Shown: in pieces, positions 35,670-45,305 of the stretch | How the letters are laid out: every line of letters starts with the position of its first letter | How positions within the stretch are numbered: the first letter of the stretch is position 1 | Assembly (NCBI GenBank): GCA_026745465.1 | Contig: JACYXH010000429.1 | Span: forward strand, 4,823,378-4,887,377 | Length of the DNA: 64,000 bases | Source of the DNA: Lota lota | Lineage: Eukaryota; Chordata; Actinopteri; Gadiformes; Lotidae | Direction: 5' to 3' | Notes under the pieces: model-generated | What the model saw: only the letters and a program-made list of their open reading frames with translations | Database searches by the model: none | What the model was told of the DNA's origin: nothing | Made by a program: the position numbers and the translations under genes

Positions 35670-37320
35670 ACGTAACATTCCCCCTGTCCTGTGCCGTCAC
35701 CACCTACCTGAGCCTCTGCGCCTCCTCCAAGGTGCTTCTCCTGGTGCCTGGCTTCACCCTTAACATCTTCCTCCTGGTCTCCCTGCTGTCCAGCCTGCTC
35801 GCCCCACGGGGCAAGATCCGGAGCAACGTGGCAGTGTTCATCCTGGGCATCAGCAGCTGCAACCTGCTTAGCCTGTGTCTGTGGCCCCTGATCATCCACT
35901 GGAGGCTGCGGGGCCGCTGGCTGCTGGGCCCTCAGCTGTGCGAGGCGATGGTGAGCATCAAGCAGATGAGCAGCTTGGCGTCCTTCCACTACGCGTCCTT
36001 CGTCACCTTCTCTGTGTACCTGACAGTGGTGTGTGGCTGCGGGTGGCTGGTGGACAGCAGGCTGTTCCTGGCCCTGGAGGTGCTCTTCCCGCTGCTGCCC
36101 GGGGGGCTGAAGGAGTTGGGCCAGTGGTTCCCCGAGAGCCACGTGTATCACCTGGATCCCGTGGAGGACAGCTGCTTCTCCTTCCTCAACGACCCGGCCA
36201 TGAGGACCTTCGCGCTGGTCAAGATGGTCGCGCTGCTGCCGCTCAACCTGTACTTCTACGCACACGTGCTGCACACCGTGGTCCAGAGCGCGAAGGCGTC
36301 CAACCGGAGCCAGAATGTCAATGTGACCCTGGCCAAGATGTTTAGCCTCATATCCCTCATCACTTTCACTGCACATGTTCCTGGTGAGTAGATATGTATT
36401 GCATTCAAATCCATTTTAGCAATTCACATCGCTCACATGTAGGTGTCTGTCCAATGGTTTCATGTAATTTATTATATTTGGGTAACACTTTACAATAAGG
36501 GTACATTAATCAATGAACATTAGTTAATCCATTAATAAGCAATAAGTAAGACTTTACAATAAGGGTACATTAATCAATGAACATTAGTTAATCCATTAAT
36601 AAGCAATAACTAACCGTTAATTAACAGTTAACTCTCAGTCTAGTAATAATTTACTAATGGCGTTCATGTTTACAAATGGTGTTCATGTTAACTAAGGTAC
36701 TGGTGTGCATGTTATTAACAATTAATAATAAGGTGTTCATTTATACATTATTTCATATGGTTAGGGTCAAGGTTGCCCCTAATCGACTAACCCTAACCCC
36801 TATGCTAATGCTAAATAATAATGATTTAACAGCATTAACTAATGCTAATTCATAGTTTATTAATGTACCTTTATTGTAGTGTAAAATAACAAAATTGGTA
36901 TATACATTTGGCAAACTTAATCTAACTACCTGCTCTGAGTGCGCTGTAAGTCGCTTTGGATCAGGGCATCTGCTATGTGCCCAAATAGTTAAATAAATAA
37001 ATGAATACAAAACCGAAAAATCGAAATCAATGAAAAACTATTATATCTTCAATTTTTGCATTGTGTTTACTGCAGGCGCTGCATTTTCTCTCATGGAGAA
37101 GCCATCTGTGTGTCAGGAGATGGTGAGGGATGTCCTCCTGGATCTTCCATTGATCTCCAGTCCCGTCATCCTGTTCTGTATGAACAAGGAGCTGAGGAAC
37201 CAGGGGCTGCTGATTCTACGGTGCAGGGTCGGAATGTATGAGAAACGAGACACATCTGTCAAATGGTCACAGAGTCTGGACCAACACAGGAGCGGAGAGT
37301 CTGTTGTAAATACACAATAA
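35666..37320 (+). CDS. Orphan class A-like G-protein coupled receptor, two exons
   Basis: Two exons, 35666-36383 and 37076-37320, joined across a phase-1 GT-AG intron (donor CTG|GTGAGTA, acceptor TTTACTGCAG|GC), give 320 residues. ATG 35666 is the first in-frame ATG after an in-frame TAA at 35570 and has G at -3. Seen: an N-glycosylation site at N2; helix 1 near 23-45 with N33; helix 2 near 54-77; the loop motif GRWLLGPQLC ending at C92; helix 3 near 93-122; C170 in the second outer loop, the expected disulfide partner; helix 5 near 182-205 with P192; helix 6 near 222-245 with P239; helix 7 near 255-274 with P269; a short helix-8-like stretch (FCMNKELRNQ) and a 40-residue tail. Counting 25 residues from C92 puts S116-V117-Y118 where DRY normally sits. 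CWxP reads AHVP and NPxxY reads SPVIL. It should be a plasma-membrane receptor with altered or no canonical G-protein switching (inference). I do not recognise the orthologue. GPR148- or GPR160-type orphans, which also lack these motifs, are possible leads only. Exon 1 is far richer in GC than its surroundings. Confidence 0.87.
36482..36890 (+). mobile_element. ACTTTACAATAAGG-type inverted-repeat MITE, copy 3 (in GPCR intron)
   Basis: The left end GGTAACACTTTACAATAAGG pairs with a decayed right end (AATGTACCTTTATTGTAG). The first 64 bp are duplicated in tandem (36487-36550 and 36551-36614, about 60 of 64 identical). Words shared with copy 2 include GTTCATGTTAACTAAGGTAC and ATGCTAAATAATAATG, plus CTAACCCTAACCCC. 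The family is recognised from its copies here; I do not assign it to a superfamily. Confidence 0.82.
36930..37008 (+). mobile_element. SINE 3' tail fragment (TCGCTTTGGAT type)
   Basis: CTGTAAGTCGCTTTGGATCA, then GGGCATCTGCTATGTGCCCA, is a variant of the fish SINE tail usually reading TCGCTTTGGATAAAAGCGTCTG. It ends in an AAATAAATAAATGAATAC tail. The tRNA head is absent. It sits just after the MITE in the receptor's intron, 68 bases before exon 2. Confidence 0.7.
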
Positions 37321-37321
37321 A
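37316..37321 (+). terminator. AATAAA polyadenylation hexamer overlapping the GPCR stop codon
   Basis: The hexamer AATAAA contains the receptor's TAA stop (37318-37320). If used, the 3' UTR would be only tens of bases. Another AATAAA lies near 37796, beyond the TG array, and could serve a longer 3' UTR. Confidence 0.4.
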
Positions 37322-37547
37322 CAGCCGAGGAATAAGTGAAAATGAATTTACTCCGGGGCTGTTTGCTTATCCATATTATACATACAGTAACACACAAAAT
37401 GTGTAAACTTTTCAAAATACTGTAATGTTAGTGGATCTACAGAAAGTTCTTTTATTTGTTTGTTGAAGAAAAATGTTGAATTAAAAAATTTAATTACTGT
37501 TTTTATAAGATAATTACAATGGGAATCTGATCATAATTAACACATAA

Positions 37548-37655
<108 letters not shown>

Positions 37656-37951
37656 CTGTGCCTATTATACCTCTCTTTCATATTCCATAATGTTGAGTAA
37701 TAAGAACTATTACAGAACATCTTTGGCTTCCCATAGTACAATACTTGCTGTAAGTGTGGATCATTAATGGTTGTTTGGTGACATCTTGTGGCCAAAATAA
37801 ACATTTAACTAAAACTAATAACGTTGCAAATACATTTCCGCTGCATGCTCCTGCTGACAATGCCTTTCGCCGTCACGGTGTAATCACTGCAGTTATTGGT
37901 TTTCATTCTACAAGCAAACCAAGAAAACCCACAAGGGGCTGCTAATGAAGC

Positions 37952-37967
37952 CTAATCTGCAGATTAG
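37952..37967. promoter_or_regulatory. 16-bp perfect palindrome with inverted TAATCT sites
   Basis: CTAATCTGCAGATTAG places two TAATC cores head to head, four bases apart. TAATC(C/T) is the core for K50 homeodomains such as Otx and Pitx. Regulatory use is inference. Confidence 0.4.
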
Positions 37968-38595
37968 TTTGGACCAAGAGAAAATGTGTTTAGGCCCTCT
38001 TAAAATCAGGGCATGAAGTTAATTATATAAATACAGCAGGCGTCTTTATAAACGTAAATCTCTTGATTTGCAGATCGAGGTGCTTGGCGGTGAGGCATGA
38101 GGATGTTTCAATGTCTCAATGCATTTACATTCCAAACATAAATTGTATTCTATTCGCTAACTGCACCATCATCAATAACTTGTGTGGCACTATCTTAGGC
38201 CTATAGCCCACTTTTGGGGAGGGAGGAAGCAAGACTTAAACAAAGATTAACACAAACCTGAAGTCGATTCCAGGGACCTCATGCACTTCCACATAGCCTA
38301 TAGTGAGAAACGCAAAGTTAAAGTTCAGCAAATACAAAATAACATTTGTAGCCTACTTACTTAATCAACCATTTCACACTAAATAATACCGAAGTATCAA
38401 TGCTTATTGTGTTATAAATAAAACCAACCGATAGAAAAGACATAGCCGTTTTGAACGAATGCGTTCATTGCTAGTTGTTGCAGTACTACTTAATTACACT
38501 AGGAGCCAATGCCTTCTAACAATTAAACTCCTAGCCTCTTGAACCAATGAATGGCTAAATTTATAATCATTCATCTCCACTATGAATTCCAACAT

Positions 38596-38617
38596 GGGGG
38601 GAGGGGGGGGGGGGGGG
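38596..38617 (+). repeat. G-rich run (G6 A G15)
   Basis: Twenty-two bases with one A. Confidence 0.9.
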
Positions 38618-39010
38618 TGAACCTTCAGAATATGCATGTAGGTTATCCAGGAATATGCATTTCCCTTCAGTCAGGTTCCCAATACTAATAGGTCGCCTGA
38701 AAAAACATGGAGACGAGTGCCTGAACTTTAACCTCAGTAATTTCCCATGGGTTGTTCTCAGCACGCAAAGGGTCACACACAGCATAGGAAATGCTAATTA
38801 TGAACGTCTGTGTCTCCCCGCATATTATGTTAAGATGAACTGCAATGGACATATTACCAACACAGCCTCTTGTTATTTGCAATACGAGAAAGCAGTTCGT
38901 ACTGCTAACATGAGGACATTACATGGCAGTAAAACGCAATGCAAATGACTCGTATAAAATAAAACATTGTTGATGTAAAACAGTATGAATTTATTTAGAT
39001 AATAATGTCA

Positions 39011-39655
39011 GGGAGGGTGTTATGGGGAACAGAGCGAGGGGACCCAAACGCACGACAGAGAGGTGGAGACGGCGAAGAGGTTCAAGGGACTTTATTGAGG
39101 GCTAGGCAAACCGTGGTCAGACAGGCAAGGGCTCAGCAACAGGCAGTCAGTCAGTCAGTCAGGCAGTCAGGCAGGCAGTCAGGCAGGCAGGCAGGGGTTC
39201 GGCAACAGGCAGTCATGGGTTCGGCAACAGGCAGTCAGGCAAGCAGGGGTTCGGCAACAGGCAGGCAGTCAGGGGTTCGGCAACAGGCAGGCAGGGGTTC
39301 GGCAACAGGCAGGCAGGGGTTCGGCAACAGGCAGGCAGGGGTTCGGCAACAGGCAGGCAGGGGTTCGGCAACGGGCAGGAAATCCGGCGGGAAACTGAGC
39401 ACAGGGAGAGAACGGGCTATGGGCAGGTACCGGGAAAAGAGCAAGCAAGCATGAAAGAGCTGGGAACGTGGATACTGACACGACTAGAGTAAACAACGAA
39501 CTAGCGCCGACTGCTAGGAAAACCACGGCTGAAATAGGGAGCGTAGATTGGAGATTGCCGGCAGGTGTAACATGGAGCACGTGGAGAAGCGGCAGCCGGC
39601 GCCCGCTAGGTGGCGGAAGTGGACGGCGTGACAGTGGACGGCGTGACAGAGGGTT
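39011..39655 (+). repeat. Interspersed repeat with GGACCCAAACGC motif and internal minisatellite
   Basis: CpG-rich sequence, unlike its flanks, runs from a GGGGACCCAAACGCACGAC start through ACTTTATTGAGGG, a minisatellite, and a TTGCCGGCAGGTG-like end. It closes with two tandem copies of AGTGGACGGCGTGAC (39628-39657). It shares its opening motif with the repeat at 20905. Class unknown; no protein homology seen. Confidence 0.5.
39143..39376 (+). repeat. 22-bp minisatellite preceded by (GCAGTCAG)-type tetramers
   Basis: The word TTCGGCAAC recurs at 39198, 39220, 39250, 39276, 39298, 39320, 39342 and 39364. The last four steps are exactly 22 bp and earlier ones 22-30 bp, lengthened by extra GGCA or GTCA tetramers. 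The left side (39143-39194) is (CAGT/GGCA)n. Direct repeats without unique spacers rule out a CRISPR array. Confidence 0.85.
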
Positions 39656-39998
39656 CAAAATAAAAATATGAAATGTCTGAAACAATAACCACAAATTGGA
39701 TTACATTGTTTGGGAAATGCAGCGCAGTTTATTTTTGGGACTAGAATAAAATAAGAAATCACTTTATAATGAATAAGATGTACAGAGAACTTTGGTAGCA
39801 TTTACTATTTGCTTCAGCTAATTTGTAAATATTATTTTTCTGCTCTGATGATCTTCAAAATCACATGCTTACAGTTCATTAATTTGTTTATTGTGGTTTG
39901 TCAAGCCAACAAAAAAATCAGCAGTTCTACTTCTCTGACTATGTGTTTATTATATATCTCCCATGTGACAACACGTTGTGTGTTTATGTATGCCTATT

Positions 39999-40001
<3 letters not shown>

Positions 40002-40053
<52 letters not shown>

Positions 40054-40063
40054 TGGGGGTGGG

Positions 40064-40115
<52 letters not shown>
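40002..40115 (+). repeat. (GT)n array split by a G-rich insert
   Basis: Two TG blocks flank TGGTGGGGGTGGGGGG (about 40051-40066). The G-rich core fits a G-quadruplex. Confidence 0.96.
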
Positions 40116-40118
<3 letters not shown>

Positions 40119-41364
40119 AAGGTGTGCGTGTGTTTATGTGCACGCATTCAGATGTCAAAAGTTCTGTTTGTAAATATTTCAACTAAACAATGAATAAAGA
40201 CGTGGAGCTCAGTCACAAGAGACAATCTTAGGCTATATATTCATTTTAATGAGTTCAAATAACAAACGTAACCTTTAATTAATTCACATTACATATCCAT
40301 AATAGTAATTATATATAATGTATATTCCATTAGACATTATATAAGATATTTCATCGAATCAAATAATAATTTCAGTGTGCAGCAAGTGTCTTCAGTTGCC
40401 TAGCAACTCCAGTCCTGGTGCGGACTAACTTGGCAATAATGTCTGGTGTGTGGAGGTAAATCGGGGGGCAATTTGATTTCAAAATAGGTTGTGTGTAGGC
40501 GGGGGTCAAACTCTGCTGTTACTCTAGGATAGTCATCCCAATTGCAAGGAATTTCTGTTGCACTTCAGAGCTAAAAAATATGGGAACGTATAGCTCACAA
40601 TGGAAAGTTGTTTCTTCTCAAAGAAGAACAACAATTAGTCTGACATTCTTGGACTCAGAGGCCTATTTAAGACCAGGGAAATAAAATCTGATTTTTTCTG
40701 GGTATGGCTAATAATGCTTGCTTATGCAGGCTTATGTTTACTAGTCCTATCAAATGGCTAAATTAACTATGCATGCCACCTGATCTGCCAAGCCCTGAGG
40801 CAAGTAGTGACCATGTTTTAAAGCATGGCAATTCTGCTTTTGAGTAGGGAGCATGTCCTTACTCATTGCTGTGCATAATTGCAACAGTCTACATCTGAGA
40901 GCTAAATGCCCATAGCGATTGTTCTTCCTCTCCAGGTTTCCTGCTTCTCGTTGGACACGCTTCTCTTAAACAACTCCACACTGCCCTCAGCAAATCAGCT
41001 TCTCTTTCACTCAGCGCCTTCCATTTTTGTGCCCATTAAACATTCATAACAGATTTTTACTTTGATAGTGTATGCATATTGCATGTCATTCTTGTGGATG
41101 CAGGTACCATAACCGGGTTTGGAAAGTCTGTAAGGATCTCTTTTTACTGAGTCATGGGCCTTTGCCTGTTTGTTTACATCCTGACAGATGTCGCTGTGAG
41201 TAATAAGACTATAAGAATAATGCTAGAAAAAAGGATTTTGTTATTTGTATTGGTTTTGTTTATCCATCATAACATAATGCATGCATGCTTTATTGCATTT
41301 TCTATTAGAATTTCAATAACCTTGTGTTTATACTGTCCTATTTTATTCGAATCTATGACTATAC
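40116..41364. other. No gene recognised; X-box-like site near 40395
   Basis: Non-coding, without transposon ends that I can see. The sequence drifts into TACCAT words from about 41365. Confidence 0.45.
40395..40407. promoter_or_regulatory. X-box-like palindrome GTTGCCTAGCAAC
   Basis: The half-sites GTTGC and GCAAC are perfect inverted copies around CTA and fit the RFX consensus well. No CpG block or first exon is evident beside it, so if functional it is more likely a distal element. Confidence 0.45.
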
Positions 41365-42206
41365 TATACTTTTTATACCATATCATACCATTACCATGTC
41401 ATACCATACCAGACCTTGTATTGTACCATTACCATTACCATGCCATGATCATTGATGTCTTACTTTCTTTAGTATTAAATGGTTCATTCAGTTATTTAGT
41501 ATAATCGTGATTCCATACCATGCCATACCATACCATACTATACCATACCATAATATACCATACCATACTATACCATACCATAATATACCATTCCATGCCA
41601 TACCATACTATACCATACCATAATATACCATTCCATGCCATACCATACTATACCATACCATAATATACCATACCATGCCATACTATACCATATCATACCA
41701 TACCACACCATACCATACTATACTAAACTATACCATACCGTGCCATACTATACCATATCATACCATACCATACTTTACTATAGTATACCATACCATAATA
41801 TACCATAACATGCCATACCATACCATACCATACTATACCACACTAAACTAAACTATACCATATCATGCCATACTATAACATATCATACCATACCATACTT
41901 TACCATAGTATACCATACCATACCATAACATGCCATACCATACCATACCATAGCATACTATACCACACTAAACTAAACTATACCATATCATACCATACTA
42001 TAACATATCATACCATACCATACTAGATGATATTATACTTTCAATAAATTGTGTTCATCCTATCCTGTCCTATACCATACTGTACCATTAGCATACCATA
42101 TCATACCATACCACAACACACCATAAAATACACACTATACTTAACTATAACATACTATACATTACAATACTATAATGTACTGTACTATACTATACTATAC
42201 TATACT
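41365..42206 (+). repeat. Pentamer satellite (CCATA/ACCAT type) with higher-order repeats
   Basis: About 840 bp of TACCA-based pentamers. From 41531 to 41680 decamers A (TACCATACTA), B (TACCATACCA), C (TAATATACCA) and D (TTCCATGCCA) run in the order ABC, ABCD, ABCD, ABCD', a 40-bp higher-order unit. From about 41760 to 42030 a second unit of about 125 bp, with CACTAAACTAAACTATACC at 41841 and 41966, is repeated. The right end decays into ACTAT pentamers up to 42206. Confidence 0.9.
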
Positions 42207-42648
42207 GAGATGAAAAAATATTCGTACAAAGCCTTTCCTGCGGTGTGCCACCTCAAAAGTTCTAATGAAAGGAAGGTATCTATTGAGATGGATGAGAAAT
42301 TCACCGTCCGCGGCCCATATCCGACTGCTCAGAATTCTGTCTATCGATCGCTAATCAGAGAATAAATTGGAATTTCACGGTCACTCCATTTCACTCAACC
42401 TTCAAAAAAGTGCAATAACATTTAGAAGAAAACAGATAATAGCTTATTCATAATTGTAATTGTAAATACACATTGAGAGATCAAGAACCGGAAGCTCTTT
42501 GTTGTGCTGTATGTCTGTATTAGTCGCCATGTTTAGTCAAGCCTTTTTCCCTCGGACAGCACGAGGGAAAAAACACAGAAAGGAATATTGTAAATATTGA
42601 ACATTTATAATAAATGTGATGATGTGTGTCAGTGCATGGTGTAAGTTC

Positions 42649-42735
42649 TATACTGTATATATAGATATATATATATAGATAGATAATGGTGTGTGTATAT
42701 ATATATATATATATAAATGTATATATGTATATTAC
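42649..42735 (+). repeat. (TA)n / TAGATA tract
   Basis: TATATA and AGATAGAT words with a pure TA block near 42697-42712. Confidence 0.88.
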
Positions 42736-42813
42736 AGTGAGTGATGCAATACTTGAATGCTTAAGGAAAACAGAGAAGCAAGGACCGTACAGTATCTCTT
42801 TCTTTCTCTCATT

Positions 42814-42816
<3 letters not shown>

Positions 42817-42888
<72 letters not shown>

Positions 42889-42930
42889 CCTCTCTCTCTC
42901 GCTCTCGCTCTCTCTCTCTCTCTCTCTCTC
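42817..42930 (+). repeat. (TC)n microsatellite
   Basis: About 114 bp of TC with TTTCTCCC and CTCG breaks. Confidence 0.97.
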
Positions 42931-43462
42931 GCTGTCTTTCCCTCTCATCCTCCTTCACTGTGGGATGCATCTGTGCTACTTTCCTCTTTCCAAACCTCTG
43001 AAAAAAATCACTTTGTCACGTAGCAACGCATCATTTCACATGCTAAATTTTTAACAACTGGAACTGGAAATCCTTTCTGAGCATGCAATATCCATTAGAA
43101 GGAATATTATTCATATGACTCGGCTGCATTATTTATTGCTTAATGAAGAGAAATAGGTGGCTCTGACACTCTCTGTACTCTCCCTAATACGGTACCTTTC
43201 AGGGCTCCCAAGTCATCTTCACAGGATCCCACACCGTAGCTCCATCCCATGATGTGGAGTGAGAAATGACTTTTGACCACATGATAATGGGATTGAAAGT
43301 GCCCTCCTTCTCCCAGTATCTCTCACCGAAGATGTATGACCCCATCATACTCCATACCTCATTCACCACGTTCCCATCTCTTTAACTATTCTGTATAGTA
43401 TTGTGTTGTTTGAAATGCATTACACATAATTATTAATCATGTTATGATTCTTATTGTTAGCA

Positions 43463-43651
43463 TTAGTACCAGTAGTAAGAGGTGCAGTTATAGCAACTGG
43501 AGCAGTAGTAGGATTAGTAGTAATAGTAATAGTTGTGGTGATAGTACTAGATGCTGTTGCAGTGGGTAGCAGTTATTACTACTATATCATAGTTGTGATA
43601 ATAGTATTATATTAGTAGTAGTGTAGTAATATTAATATTAATATTAATAAT
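43463..43651 (+). repeat. Degenerate (AGT/AAT)n trinucleotide tract
   Basis: AGTAGT, AGTAAT and ATTAAT words recur through about 190 bp with many changes; an old trinucleotide expansion. Confidence 0.75.
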
Positions 43652-45282
43652 AGCCAGAGTATCCTCATCCTCATTGTTTTGTGTGGCTGCAAGTGAGACG
43701 CAGTAAAAATAATGCTACTAATGTATCACTGCTATAAAAATCTGTAGTAAATCTCTACCATCGTCAGTGTTGAACTCTGATGCACTGCAGACCAGTGTGT
43801 GAGGAACAGCCAAGATAAAATCAACACAACCCGAATGTCAATTGTAAAGACAGAAAAATATCTCAGAGCCCCCCATCAAATAATTTATTTTGGAGGCAAT
43901 TGTAGCCGCTGAAAGTAACCGTGAAGCATTGAGCATTTATGCCTGTGTCAAATACAAACTGTCACAGCATATTACAGTCAAGCTCGGTGTGTCTATGTGT
44001 AAGGTTATGGTGCATTGTGTGGTGATGCGGTGTTGGGTGGAGCAGATGGAGACTGTGCAGGTGGGAGAGTCCAGCTTCTGTTCTCTGTGAAACCAGGGAG
44101 TCGATGAGCATCTCCGCACTGCCAGGACTCCCACGATCACAGTGTTTCAGGGTGATAAACAAACGCACAAAACACAAATCAACTCTGTGGCTTGACGGTT
44201 CAGTGTATCTGTCCACGTGTTTTGAAGCATAAACGCATATGGGTTGATTTTATATGTAAAAATGATTTACAAATGTTGCATTCAGTGAAAAATATACTTC
44301 ATGATAATGACCTGACATTGTCAGGTTGGATTGTGTGTGTGTGTGTGTGCTAGTGTGGGGCAAGTGTTAATGCTTGTGTTTATGCATACCTAATATGTTA
44401 ATCCTGCATAATTCTAATTAAATTGGCAGAGACAAATAATGGATTTCACATGCACCTCGAACCATTGGAAAAGTCACACATATTTTTATAAATTTTCAAG
44501 CCTATACTGTACATGTTTGTCTATTTGGGGGAAGACTTGAGCTGCAACGATATTGACCTTTTAAACTAAAAATAAATATTGCCACACACAGGCTGGCGAT
44601 TTCCTGCATCTGTCAGTCATTGTAGGTCATGGATCTTTAATCTTGGTATGGAAATATGAAAACACAATTGAGCATGGTTGTTAAGCCCCGTGGCTATGGT
44701 GGTGAAGCAATGCTCATTTCAACAAATGATCCATTACATTTTGATTTCCTTTCAGGGCTGTAGATAATATGATAGTGACTGCACAAATCCTCTTTTTGGG
44801 GGCTGGTCTGCTTGTTTGCGCTCATCTCTTTCTAAGAGCATCCTGCCTACCCTCCAACCTATATTTATGCTTTCTTCTCTTGTGATTTCCTTTTCTCACT
44901 TTGATAAATAATTGACATCCTCTCATTCTTTGATATGGACTTTAAAGCTTCTTTTTTTTACCATCCTTGAGACGCGAGTCTGTAGGCTCATCATCATGCC
45001 TCTCTCCTGCTGAGTTCAAAGTGCACCTGAAACACTGGAACTGATTTCCTGATAACAGTCTCGTGAATTTAATATGAACATATTCCTATAAATAAACCAA
45101 CAAGTTACATTTTAGTATGAAGAAATGCAAAAAATATGAAAAGAAAGGAAAATATGAAACAGGGACATGAGTCAAAGAGCGGCTTTTGTAGAAAAACAAA
45201 TAGCTGGGTATTGCGGCATACCGTTTTAGCATTCATGTATAATTGTGATTGTACGGCATATCTCGTGTTTGCTATTCTGCCG

Positions 45283-45305
45283 ACAACTGCTTTACAAGCA
45301 GTTGT
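45283..45305. other. 9-bp hairpin with paired E-box cores
   Basis: ACAACTGCT and AGCAGTTGT are exact reverse complements around TTACA. CAACTG and CAGTTG in the arms are E-box-like. Confidence 0.6.

Larger units (their letters stand above)
36384..37075 (+). other. Intron of the GPCR gene, largely transposon-derived
   Basis: This 692-bp GT-AG intron splits the codon of G240, directly after the helix-6 proline P239. More than half of it is occupied by an inverted-repeat MITE (36482-36890), followed by a fish SINE tail (about 36930-37008). The acceptor lies within 70 bases of the SINE A-rich tail. Confidence 0.85.

Noticed and set aside
35875-36345. 156-codon frame on the plus strand in another phase of the GPCR exon
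   Set aside because: Shadow of the receptor frame caused by GC-rich codons; low-complexity A/G/R-rich product.
35636-36376. 246-codon open frame on the minus strand, antisense to the GPCR exon
   Set aside because: It mirrors the high GC at third positions of the receptor exon. Its product is Q/H/E-rich without domains, and it has no splice or start context.
39198-39376. CRISPR-like regular repeats
   Set aside because: The spacing is almost filled by the repeat itself, with no unique spacers, and this is animal DNA.
39005-39694. Glutamine/arginine-rich frame and its reverse counterpart
   Set aside because: Both come from the 22-bp minisatellite, which stays open in several frames.
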